Both the position numbers and the translations under genes were made by a program. A DNA stretch of 39,356 bases from an uncultured Mycolicibacterium sp. GTDB taxonomy: Bacteria > Actinomycetota > Actinomycetes > Mycobacteriales > Mycobacteriaceae. The stretch is taken from NCBI RefSeq assembly GCF_937941905.1, contig NZ_CALDGS010000151.1, forward strand, positions 1-39,356. Direction: 5' to 3'. This document shows, one piece after another, positions 7,731 through 15,058 of this stretch (position 1 is the first letter of the stretch; every line of letters starts with the position of its first letter). Below the pieces are notes generated by a model, which ran no database searches, was not told where the DNA came from, and saw nothing but the letters and a program-made list of their open reading frames with translations.

Positions 7731-8813
7731 CTACAGGATCGCCAGTTCCTTGGGGAACCGGGTGAGCAAGTCGCAGCTGGTCTCGCCTACGGCCAGCGTG
7801 TCCTCGATGCGGACGCCGCCCCGGCCGGGCAGGTAGACACCGGGCTCCACGGTGACCACGGAGCCAGCAAGCAGTGTACCGGCGGCCGACGCGTTGATTC
7901 CGGGCGCTTCGTGGATCTGCAGCCCCACCCCGTGGCCGAGCCCGTGCCCGAAATGGTCGGCATGGCCGGCGTCGGCGATCACCGAGCGGGCGGCGGCGTC
8001 GACGTCGCGCAGCGTCGCCCCGGCGGCCAGCGCCTCCCGGCCGGCCAGCTGCGCGGCGGCGACGAGCTCGTAGAGCTCGATCTGCCAGTCCGCGGCGGGG
8101 CCCAGGACGAAGGTGCGGGTCATGTCGGAGTGGTAGCCGGCCACCAGCGCCCCGAAGTCGATCTTGACGAAGTCGCCGGCGGCCAGCACCGCCCCGGTGG
8201 GCCGGTGGTGCGGGACGGCCGAATTGGCGCCGGTGGCCACGATGGTCTCGAACGACGGGCCGTCGGCGCCGTGGTCGAGCAGCAGCGCCTCCAGGTCACG
8301 GCGCACCTGCTGCTCGGTGCGGCCGGGCCGCAGCCCGCCGCGCTCGACGAGTTCGGCGAGCGCGGCGTCGGCGGCCTCGCAGGCCAGCCGCAGGATGGCG
8401 ATCTCCCCGGCGTCCTTGACCTCGCGCAGCGCCTCGACCATGCCGGGGGCGCGGACGAGTTCGGCCTCCCCGGCGGCGTGCTGCAGGGCCAGGTGCGCCT
8501 CGACGGAGACGTGCTGGCTCTCGAACCCGAGCCGGCGCACCCCGGCGGCCGCGGCGCGGCCGGCCAGGTGGGTGGCACAGGCCCGTTCGATCACGATCTC
8601 GGCATCGGGCACCTGCTGGGCGGCCTGGGTGCGGTAGCGCCCGTCGGTGGCCAGCACCGGCACCTCGTCGTCGCAGCGGATGAGCAGGGCGGCATTCGAA
8701 CCGGTGAATCCGGACAGGTACCGCACGTTGACCAGGTCGGTCACCAGCATGGCGTCCAGTTCGGCGGCGGCCATCCGTTCGCGGAGCCGCGCCCGGCGCT
8801 GGGATATCGTCAC
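7731..8813 (-). CDS. pepQ: Xaa-Pro dipeptidase / aminopeptidase, M24B family
   Basis: A cytoplasmic dinuclear-metal peptidase that removes residues before proline. It is 360 residues, with an N-terminal creatinase-like domain (about 1-130) and a C-terminal pita-bread catalytic domain. The metal ligands are visible in order: two Asp in KIDFGALVAGYHSDMTRTF, His in HGLGHGVGLQIHE, Glu in VTVEPGVYLPG and Glu in VRIEDTLAV. It is the first gene of the pepQ-efp-nusB operon, a pairing of proline-peptide turnover with the polyproline translation factor seen in many bacteria. The GTG start is eight bases from a TAGCGT box, so the message may be leaderless or nearly so. Confidence 0.94.
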   Translation of the reverse strand: MTISQRRARLRERMAAAELDAMLVTDLVNVRYLSGFTGSNAALLIRCDDEVPVLATDGRYRTQAAQQVPDAEIVIERACATHLAGRAAAAGVRRLGFESQHVSVEAHLALQHAAGEAELVRAPGMVEALREVKDAGEIAILRLACEAADAALAELVERGGLRPGRTEQQVRRDLEALLLDHGADGPSFETIVATGANSAVPHHRPTGAVLAAGDFVKIDFGALVAGYHSDMTRTFVLGPAADWQIELYELVAAAQLAGREALAAGATLRDVDAAARSVIADAGHADHFGHGLGHGVGLQIHEAPGINASAAGTLLAGSVVTVEPGVYLPGRGGVRIEDTLAVGETSCDLLTRFPKELAIL

Positions 8814-8821
8814 GGTCCCCG

Positions 8822-8838
8822 ACGCTACTCGCTACGCT
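8822..8838. promoter_or_regulatory. Symmetric divergent promoter pair (pepQ / membrane protein gene)
   Basis: Two -10 boxes lie back to back: TAGCGT on the minus strand (8822-8827) and TACGCT on the plus strand (8833-8838), five bases apart. Each is exactly eight bases from its start codon (GTG 8813, ATG 8847). Each box occupies the space where the other's upstream elements would lie, so simultaneous polymerase binding is unlikely. Confidence 0.5.
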
Positions 8839-8846
8839 GGGGCGCC

Positions 8847-9347
8847 ATGAGCAAGTGGTTGCTGCGCGGTCTGGTGTTCGCCGCCCTGATGGTCGTGGTG
8901 CGATTGCTGCAGGGCGCGATGATCAACGCCTGGGAGACCAAGGCGAGCCTGATCAGCGCGATCCTGGTCGCGGTGTACGCGGTGGTCGCCTTCGTCTGGG
9001 GCATCGCCGACGGCAGCGCCGACGCGCGGGCGAACCCCGACCCGGACCGGCGCGGCGACCTGGCCATGACCTGGCTGCTGGCCGGGCTGTTCGCCGGCGT
9101 CGTCAGCGGCGCGGTGGCCTGGTTCATCGGCCAGTTCTACCCGGCGGTCTACGTCGAGGCGCTGGTCAACGAGTTGACCACGTTCGCGGCGTTCACCGCG
9201 CTGCTGACCTTCCTGATGGCGCTCGCCGGGGTGGCGCTGGGCCGCTGGCTCGTCGACCGCAAGCAGCCCGACCTGCCGCGGCGCACCGACGAGGACGGCG
9301 CCGACACCGACGTGTTCGCCGCGGTGCAGGCCGACCCGGCCCGGTAG
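8847..9347 (+). CDS. Small four-helix membrane protein (Rv2536-like, B-4DMT type)
   Basis: A 166-residue integral membrane protein with four predicted hydrophobic segments: about residues 5-25, 32-52, 75-98 and 110-132. An acidic cytoplasmic-type tail follows (RRTDEDGADTDVF). Size, topology and location between pepQ and aroQ match the conserved mycobacterial protein Rv2536; similar proteins are annotated as B-4DMT family transporters. No substrate can be assigned. The ATG at 8847 begins MSKWLLRGLVF and is preceded by a TACGCT box. The gene ends four bases before the convergent end of aroQ. Confidence 0.85.
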   Translation: MSKWLLRGLVFAALMVVVRLLQGAMINAWETKASLISAILVAVYAVVAFVWGIADGSADARANPDPDRRGDLAMTWLLAGLFAGVVSGAVAWFIGQFYPAVYVEALVNELTTFAAFTALLTFLMALAGVALGRWLVDRKQPDLPRRTDEDGADTDVFAAVQADPAR

Positions 9348-9351
9348 CCGG

Positions 9352-9786
9352 TCAGGCCGGCCGGTTCGCGAGCCAGCGCAGCGCCAGCAGGTAGCCCTGC
9401 ACCCCGAGCCCGACGATCACCCCGGTGGCGATCGGGCTCAGGTAGGAGTGGTGCCGGAACTCCTCGCGCGCATGCACATTCGAGATGTGCACCTCGATCA
9501 GCGGGGCGGTCAGCTCGGCGCAGGCGTCGCGCAGCGCGATCGAGGTGTGGGTGAACGCGCCGGCGTTGAGGATCACCGGATCGCCGGCGTCGGCGGCCTC
9601 GTGGATCCAGCCGATCAGCTCGGCCTCGCTGTCGCTCTGCCGCACCACCACGTCCAGGCCGAGTTCGGCGGCCTCCGCCTCGATCATGGCGACCAGGTCG
9701 GCGTAGGTGGTGCGGCCGTAGACCTCCGGCTGGCGCTTGCCGAGCCGGCCCAGGTTCGGCCCGTTGAGCACCCGCACCCGCGTCAT
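9352..9786 (-). CDS. aroQ: 3-dehydroquinate dehydratase, type II
   Basis: Dehydrates 3-dehydroquinate to 3-dehydroshikimate, the third shikimate step. The 144-residue length and dodecamer-forming type II fold match the mycobacterial enzyme (AroD in M. tuberculosis naming). Visible motifs are LNGPNLGRLGKRQPEVYG with the flexible-loop Arg and catalytic Tyr, ILNAGAFTHTSIALRDA, and IEVHISNVHAREEFRHHSY with the catalytic His. The ATG overlaps the aroB stop as ATGA. It is the last gene of the aroC-aroK-aroB-aroQ operon. Confidence 0.97.
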   Translation of the reverse strand: MTRVRVLNGPNLGRLGKRQPEVYGRTTYADLVAMIEAEAAELGLDVVVRQSDSEAELIGWIHEAADAGDPVILNAGAFTHTSIALRDACAELTAPLIEVHISNVHAREEFRHHSYLSPIATGVIVGLGVQGYLLALRWLANRPA

Positions 9787-10859
9787 CGGGCCACCTCCGC
9801 GTAGGCGGCGGCCAGCAGGGACGGGTCCGGTCCCTCCAGCCGTCCGGGTTTGGCCAGTCCGTCGAGCACCACGAAGCGCAGCACCCCGGACCGGGTCTTC
9901 TTGTCGCCGGCCATGTACTCCACCAGCTGCGGCAGCGCGTCGGCGTCGTAGCTGGTCGGCAGGCCCAGCGCGGTGAGCACCGAGCGGTGCCGCGCGGCGG
10001 TGGCGTCGTCGAGCCGGCCGGCCAGCCGGCCCAGTTCGGCGGCGAACACCAGCCCCACCGACACCGCCGCGCCGTGCCGCCAGCGGTAGCGCTCGCGCCG
10101 CTCGATGGCGTGCCCGAGGGTATGGCCGTAGTTGAGGATCTCGCGCAGCTGCGACTCCTTCTCGTCGGCCGCGACCACCTCGGCCTTGACCGCCACGGCG
10201 CGCCGGACGAGTTCGGGCAGCACGTCGGCGGCCGGGTCCAGCGCGGCCTGCGGGTCGGCCTCGATCATGTCCAGGATGACCGGGTCGGCGATGAAACCGG
10301 CCTTGACCACCTCCGCCATGCCGGCGACGATCTCGTTGCGCGGCAGGGTCTTCAGCGTCTCCAGGTCGACCAGCACCCCGATCGGCTGGTGGAACGCGCC
10401 GACCAGGTTCTTGCCGGCCTCGGTGTTGATGCCGGTCTTGCCGCCGACCGCGGCGTCGACCATACCCAGCAGCGTGGTGGGGATGTGCACCACGTCGACG
10501 CCGCGCAGCCAGGTGGCGGCGGCGAACCCGGCGACGTCGGTGGCCGCTCCCCCGCCCAGACTGACGACGAGATCCTTGCGGCCCAGCCCGATCCGGCCGA
10601 GCACCTCCCAGATGTAGCCGACCACCGGCAGGTCCTTGCCCGCCTCGGCGTCCGGGATCTCGATGCGGTGCGCGTCGATCCCGTTGTCGGCCAGGTGTTT
10701 GCGAATCCGCTCGGCGGTCGCCGCGAGCACCGGCTGGTGCACCACCGCGACCCGGTGGCGGCCGGCGGCGAACCGGTCGAGTTCGCCGAGCACCCCGGAA
10801 CCGATCAGCACCGGGTAGGGCGGGTCGACGTGGACGTCGACGGTCACCGTGTCAGTCAT
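9783..10859 (-). CDS. aroB: 3-dehydroquinate synthase
   Basis: Converts DAHP to 3-dehydroquinate using NAD and a divalent metal, the second shikimate step. It is 358 residues from the ATG at 10859 (MTDTVTVDVHVDPPYPV). A longer frame exists, but this start gives the normal length and an 8-base overlap with the aroK stop. The nucleotide-binding region is VSLGGGAATDVAGFAAATWLRG. Metal ligands fall in KAGFIADPVILD and NYGHTLGHAIERRERYRWRHG, where the His cluster is complete. It is coupled at both ends in the aro operon. Secure. Confidence 0.97.
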   Translation of the reverse strand: MTDTVTVDVHVDPPYPVLIGSGVLGELDRFAAGRHRVAVVHQPVLAATAERIRKHLADNGIDAHRIEIPDAEAGKDLPVVGYIWEVLGRIGLGRKDLVVSLGGGAATDVAGFAAATWLRGVDVVHIPTTLLGMVDAAVGGKTGINTEAGKNLVGAFHQPIGVLVDLETLKTLPRNEIVAGMAEVVKAGFIADPVILDMIEADPQAALDPAADVLPELVRRAVAVKAEVVAADEKESQLREILNYGHTLGHAIERRERYRWRHGAAVSVGLVFAAELGRLAGRLDDATAARHRSVLTALGLPTSYDADALPQLVEYMAGDKKTRSGVLRFVVLDGLAKPGRLEGPDPSLLAAAYAEVAR

Positions 10860-11457
10860 CTTGTGTCCCTTTGGTTTCGGGCTGCGTGGTCGACTTCGCC
10901 GCGGCACCGGCGGGTGCCGGGCGGCGCCGCCGGCGGGGCTGCGCCGGCGTGGGGTTCTGCAGGCGTTCGACGATCTGGCGCACCACCGCGCCGGGGTTGC
11001 GCCGGTTGGTGTTGATCCGGATGGTGGCCACCCGCCGGTACAGCGGGGCGCGCTGGGCGGCGAGCTGCTTGTAGCGCTCGGCGCGGTCCGGTCCGGCCAG
11101 CAGCGGACGGGCGTTGCTGCCGCCGGTGCGCCGGATGCCCTCGGCCGCGCTGATCTCCAGGTAGACCACGGTGTGGCCGGCCAGCGCCTGGCGCACCCCG
11201 GGAGTGGTGACCGCCCCGCCGCCGAGCGAGAGCACCCCGTCGTGGGTGTTCAGCGCGTCGCGGACGACCTCCTCCTCGATGCGGCGGAATCCCGGTTCGC
11301 CGTCGGCGGCGAAGATCTCCGGGATGGTGCGCCCGGTCCGCTCCTCGATGGCGGCGTCGGTGTCCAAAAACGGCACCCCGAGCGCCTTGGCGAGCCGCCG
11401 GCCGATGGTGGACTTCCCCGATCCCGGCAGCCCCACCAGCACCGCTTTCGGGGCCAT
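10852..11457 (-). CDS. aroK: Shikimate kinase with extended basic C-terminus
   Basis: Phosphorylates shikimate with ATP. The P-loop GLPGSGKST spans residues 9-17, followed by DTDAAIEERTGRTIPEIF (shikimate-binding Asp) and the LSLGGGAVT motif; the lid Arg region is around NARPLLAG. From the ATG at 11457 (MAPKAVLVG) the protein is 201 residues, about 25 longer than the M. tuberculosis enzyme (176 residues). The extra tail is Arg/Pro/Ala-rich and probably disordered (QPRRRRRPAPAGAAAK), ending acidic. The start overlaps the aroC stop by one base (TGATG). Confidence 0.95.
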   Translation of the reverse strand: MAPKAVLVGLPGSGKSTIGRRLAKALGVPFLDTDAAIEERTGRTIPEIFAADGEPGFRRIEEEVVRDALNTHDGVLSLGGGAVTTPGVRQALAGHTVVYLEISAAEGIRRTGGSNARPLLAGPDRAERYKQLAAQRAPLYRRVATIRINTNRRNPGAVVRQIVERLQNPTPAQPRRRRRPAPAGAAAKSTTQPETKGTQDD

Positions 11458-12665
11458 CAGCCCGAGGCCTGCGCAACCCGTGCCGGGACGCGCTCGGCGA
11501 CCGCACGCAGGTAGGCGTCGAGGTTGGTGCGGGTCTCGGTCAGCGAGTCGCCGCCGAACTTCTGCAGCGCGGCCCGGGCCAGCACCAGCGCCACCATCGC
11601 CTCCAGCACCACGCCGGCGGCCGGCACCGCGCACACGTCGGAGCGTTGGTGGATCGCCGCGGCCTGCTCGCCGGTGGCCATGTCGATGGTCGACAGCGCC
11701 CGCGGCACCGTGGAGATCGGTTTCATCGCGGCACGCACCCGCAGCGGCTGGCCGTTGGTCATGCCGCCCTCCAGCCCGCCGGCCCGGTTGGTGGTGCGGG
11801 TGACCCCGCCGGGGCCCGGGAAGATCTCGTCGTGGGCCGCGCTGCCGCGCCGGCGCGCGGTCTCGAAGCCGTCGCCGATCTCCACGCCCTTGATCGCCTG
11901 CACGCCCATCACCGCCGCGGCGAGCTGGGCGTCGAGCCGGTCCTCACCGCTGGTGAACGAGCCGAGGCCGATCGGCAGCCCGTGCGCGACGACCTCGATC
12001 ACCCCGCCCAGGGTGTCGCCGTCTCGCTTGGCGGCCTCGATCTCGGCGATCATCGACGCCTCGGCGTCCTTGTCGAAGGCACGCACCGGGCTGGCGTCGA
12101 CGGCGGCCAGGTCGGCGGCGGTGGGCGGCGGCCCGACATAGGGCTCGGAGGCGCCGATGGAGATGACGTGCGAGACGATCTGTACACCGAGCGCCTGTTC
12201 GAGGAAGTTGCGGGCCACCGTCGCGGCGGCCACCCGGGCGGCGGTCTCGCGGGCGCTGGCGCGCTCGAGCACCGGACGGGCGTCGTCGAAGCCGTACTTG
12301 AGCATCCCGGCGTAGTCGGCGTGGCCGGGCCGGGGCCGGGTCAGCGGCGCGTTGCGGGCGCTGCCGGCCAGGTCGGCCGGGTCGACCGGGTCGGGCGACA
12401 TCACGGTCTCCCACTTGGGCCACTCGGTGTTGCCGATCTCGATGGCGACCGGCCCGCCGAGGGTCAGCCCGTGGCGCACCCCGCCCAGGACGGTGACCTG
12501 GTCCTGTTCGAACTTCATCCGGGCGCCGCGGCCGTAGCCGAGCCGCCGGCGCCGCAGTTGCTCCGCGATGTCCTCGGAGGTGACCCGCACGCCGGCGACC
12601 ATGCCCTCGAGCACCGCCACCAACGCACGCCCGTGGGATTCACCCGCCGTAATCCATCGCAACAC
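11457..12665 (-). CDS. aroC: Chorismate synthase
   Basis: Makes chorismate from EPSP using reduced FMN, the last shikimate step. It is 402 residues when started at the GTG at 12665, which gives the conserved start LRWITAGESHG. An ATG nine bases upstream (12674) is possible, but GGGAAG sits nine bases before the GTG and touches that ATG, so the GTG is favoured. Family signatures are GESHGRALVAVLEGMVAG, RRRLGYGRG, TRPRPGHADYAGMLKYG, RASARETAARVAAATVAR and the C-terminal RSDVCAVPAAGVVLEAM. It is the first gene of the aro operon (aroF in M. tuberculosis naming). Confidence 0.97.
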   Translation of the reverse strand: MLRWITAGESHGRALVAVLEGMVAGVRVTSEDIAEQLRRRRLGYGRGARMKFEQDQVTVLGGVRHGLTLGGPVAIEIGNTEWPKWETVMSPDPVDPADLAGSARNAPLTRPRPGHADYAGMLKYGFDDARPVLERASARETAARVAAATVARNFLEQALGVQIVSHVISIGASEPYVGPPPTAADLAAVDASPVRAFDKDAEASMIAEIEAAKRDGDTLGGVIEVVAHGLPIGLGSFTSGEDRLDAQLAAAVMGVQAIKGVEIGDGFETARRRGSAAHDEIFPGPGGVTRTTNRAGGLEGGMTNGQPLRVRAAMKPISTVPRALSTIDMATGEQAAAIHQRSDVCAVPAAGVVLEAMVALVLARAALQKFGGDSLTETRTNLDAYLRAVAERVPARVAQASG

Positions 12666-12708
12666 GCGTCCCATCTTCCCATGGCCGCAGGTTGTCGTAC
12701 CCACGACC

Positions 12709-12714
12709 TATCGT
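12709..12714 (+). promoter_or_regulatory. Predicted -10 box of the DUF222/HNH gene
   Basis: TATCGT followed by seven bases and the ATG at 12722, the spacing expected for a leaderless transcript. It supports 12722 rather than an upstream in-frame start. Confidence 0.45.
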
Positions 12715-12721
12715 CGAACAC

Positions 12722-14197
12722 ATGTTCGACATGTTGTCGCCGGAGGGGCTGACCGGGGTGCTGCCCGACGTCGGGCGGTACGGCGAGCTCGACGAGGCGG
12801 CACTCGTCGAGGTGCTGGCCGGGCTGGTGCGGATGGAGAACGCCGTGTGCGCCCGCAAGCTGGCCGCGGCCGCCGAGCTGTTCGTCCGCCGCACCGGGTG
12901 CGTGACGGCGGAGGACCGGGCGGACTGGTGGCTCGACCCGACGCGCGCGGTGGCCGCCGAACTGTCGGCGGCACTGCGGGTGGGTGCCGGCCGGGCGCTG
13001 GCGCAGGCCCACCGCGGCGTGGTGCTGCGGGACCGGTTCCCCAAGCTCGGCATGCTGTTCGAGCTGGGCCTGGTGAGCGAGGCGACGGTGCGCACGATCG
13101 TCGCCCGCACCGACCTGATCACCGACCCGGCCGCGCTGGCGGCCGTGGACGGCGAGCTGGCCGCCCGGGCACCGCAGTGGGCGCGGCTGTCCGAACAGAA
13201 GACGGCAGCTGCGGTGGACGCGATCGTGTTGCGCCACGATCCGGGTGGGCTGCGCCGATCCGAGCGGAAGGCCCGCGGCGCGGACGTGGACTTCGGCAGC
13301 CGGACCGATCCGCCGGGATTCACCAGCATCTGGGCGCTGTTGGCGTCCACCGACGCCGCGGCCGGCGAGCAGCGGCTCGACGCGCTGGCCCGGGCCGTGT
13401 GCCCGGACGACCCGCGCAGCATCGGCGAGCGGCGCCGCGACGCGCTCGCCGCACTGCTGGCCGGCCGGCGGCCGGGCTGCCGCTGCGGCCGGCCCGACTG
13501 CCCCGCCCCGGCCGCCGACCCGCCCGACGTGGTGGTGCACGTGGTGGCCGACGCCGGCGCCGTCACCGGCGGACCCGACGACACCGTGGCCGGGGCCGCG
13601 CCGTACGGCTACGTGTTCGGCCGCGGGGTGCTGCCCGCGCCGCTGTTGCGCGCGGTGCTCGAGCGCGCCCGGATTCTCCGGGTACGCCATCCCGGACCGG
13701 CACCGACGCCCGAGCCCGGGTACCGGCCGTCGGCGGCGCTGGCCGAGTTCGTCCGCTGCCGGGACCTGACCTGCCGGTTCCCGAACTGCGACCGGCCGGC
13801 GACGGCATGCGACCTCGACCACACCGTGCCGTACCCCCTCGGCCCGACCCACCCGTCGAACCTCAAATGCCTGTGCCGCGAACATCATCTGCTCAAGACG
13901 TTCTGGGGCGGGCCGGACGGCTGGCGCGACGAGCAGCACCCGGACGGCACCGTGGTGTGGACGGCCCCGACCGGGCACCGCTACGTCACCCGGCCGGGCA
14001 GTGCGCTGCACTTCCCCGCGCTGTGCGAGCCGACCGGACCGTTGCACCTGCCCGCCCCGCCGCCGCGCGCCGGGCGCGGGGTGATGATGCCGCGGCGCGG
14101 GCGCAGCCGCGCCGAGCAGCTGGCCCGCCGGATCGCGGCCGAACGGCGCGAAAACGCCGGTCTGGTCGACGAACTCAGCCGGCCGCCGCCGTTCTGA
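12722..14197 (+). CDS. DUF222 / HNH nuclease-like protein, 13E12 repeat family
   Basis: A 491-residue protein of the mycobacterial 13E12 family. The N-terminal two-thirds is the helical DUF222 region. A Cys-rich segment CRCGRPDCPAP follows in the middle. The C-terminal HNH domain begins CRDLTCRFPNCDRPATACDLDH and has Asp366-His367, Asn380 (NLKCLCREHH) and His388/His389, so the metal-binding nuclease residues look intact. A short Arg-rich tail (RRGRSRAEQLARR) follows. Members occur in many copies in mycobacteria, and their role is not established; in M. tuberculosis REP13E12 elements are the phiRv1 integration targets. It is flanked by single-copy metabolic genes and overlaps the convergent hydrolase by 23 bases. 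Confidence 0.88.
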   Translation: MFDMLSPEGLTGVLPDVGRYGELDEAALVEVLAGLVRMENAVCARKLAAAAELFVRRTGCVTAEDRADWWLDPTRAVAAELSAALRVGAGRALAQAHRGVVLRDRFPKLGMLFELGLVSEATVRTIVARTDLITDPAALAAVDGELAARAPQWARLSEQKTAAAVDAIVLRHDPGGLRRSERKARGADVDFGSRTDPPGFTSIWALLASTDAAAGEQRLDALARAVCPDDPRSIGERRRDALAALLAGRRPGCRCGRPDCPAPAADPPDVVVHVVADAGAVTGGPDDTVAGAAPYGYVFGRGVLPAPLLRAVLERARILRVRHPGPAPTPEPGYRPSAALAEFVRCRDLTCRFPNCDRPATACDLDHTVPYPLGPTHPSNLKCLCREHHLLKTFWGGPDGWRDEQHPDGTVVWTAPTGHRYVTRPGSALHFPALCEPTGPLHLPAPPPRAGRGVMMPRRGRSRAEQLARRIAAERRENAGLVDELSRPPPF

Positions 14198-14996
14198 GGG
14201 CGCTGCGCAGCAGCGCGGTGACCTGGCCGGGCTGGTCGACGAGCATGAGATGGCCGGCGTCGGTGACCTCGGCGTAGGTCGCGTGCGGCACGGCCTCGAG
14301 GATGAGGTCGGCGGCCCGGCGCGGGCACAGCGCGTCGTGGTCGGCGCCGATGAGCCGCACCGGGGTGCCCGGGCCGATCCGGGCCAGTGCCGGGGTCAGC
14401 GGCTCGTCGGCCATCCGGGCCATCGCGGTGGCGGCGTTGACGAACCCGGCCCCGTCGCCGATCGCGGCGAGCCGGGCCGCGGCCACCGCGGCGGCGTCCG
14501 AATCGGGGCGGTGCAGCGCCGCGGCGGTGTCCTCGACCATCGCCTGCCGGTTGGCCTCGCGGTCGCCTTCGGCGAACAGCGCCGCCCGCTGCTCGTAGAA
14601 CGCCTTGGCGGCCCGGCCCACCACGCTGGAGGTGCCCAGCCCGACCACCGCGGTCACCAGGTCGGGCCGTTCGGCCGCGGCGGCGAGCACCACCGTGCCG
14701 CCCAGCGAGAACCCCACACAGATCGCCGGGCCGGTGACGGCGGCGAGGAAGCCGAGCAGGTCGTCGCGCAGTTGGGCCAGGGTGCCGTCGGCGCGACCGA
14801 GCGGGGTGTCGCCGTGCCCGCGCAGGTCGTAGGCGTAGCCGGTGACCCCGTCCAGCGCGTCCAGTACCGGCCGCCAGCTGTGCCGGTCCTGGCCCAGGCC
14901 GTGGACGAACACCACCGGCGCGCCGGCCCCGGTGCGGGTGTAGGCGACCTCCAGGTCGGCGACGGTCACGGTGGCGGAGACGGGGTCGGTGCTCAT
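14175..14996 (-). CDS. Alpha/beta hydrolase
   Basis: A 273-residue alpha/beta-hydrolase fold protein. The oxyanion motif is FVHGLGQDRHSW (about residues 31-42). The nucleophile elbow is GFSLGG (Ser97), the acid is Asp in RLIGADHDALCP, and the His is in VTDAGHLMLVDQPGQV. This matches 3-oxoadipate enol-lactonase or general esterase types, but the surrounding genes give no pathway. The start at 14996 (MSTDPVSATV) is preferred over GTG 15014 because GGGAGA lies eight bases upstream of the ATG. No signal peptide is visible, so it is cytoplasmic. Its 3' end overlaps the HNH gene on the opposite strand. Confidence 0.87.
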   Translation of the reverse strand: MSTDPVSATVTVADLEVAYTRTGAGAPVVFVHGLGQDRHSWRPVLDALDGVTGYAYDLRGHGDTPLGRADGTLAQLRDDLLGFLAAVTGPAICVGFSLGGTVVLAAAAERPDLVTAVVGLGTSSVVGRAAKAFYEQRAALFAEGDREANRQAMVEDTAAALHRPDSDAAAVAAARLAAIGDGAGFVNAATAMARMADEPLTPALARIGPGTPVRLIGADHDALCPRRAADLILEAVPHATYAEVTDAGHLMLVDQPGQVTALLRSALRTAAAG

Positions 14997-15058
14997 CACC
15001 CGATTCTCCCGCACGCCGTTCCCACACGAACGCGCGGCGATGCAGCAGGATAGCGCAC

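Noticed and set aside
4469..9347. Two long plus-strand open frames (about 770-910 codons) crossing several genes
   Set aside because: They run through genes on both strands, show Arg/Gly/Ala-rich low-complexity translations and have no family motifs. Only the last part of the second is real (the membrane protein at 8847).
12692..12721. Upstream in-frame start for the HNH protein
   Set aside because: It would place the start upstream of the likely -10 box and add ten residues that match nothing in the family's usual start.
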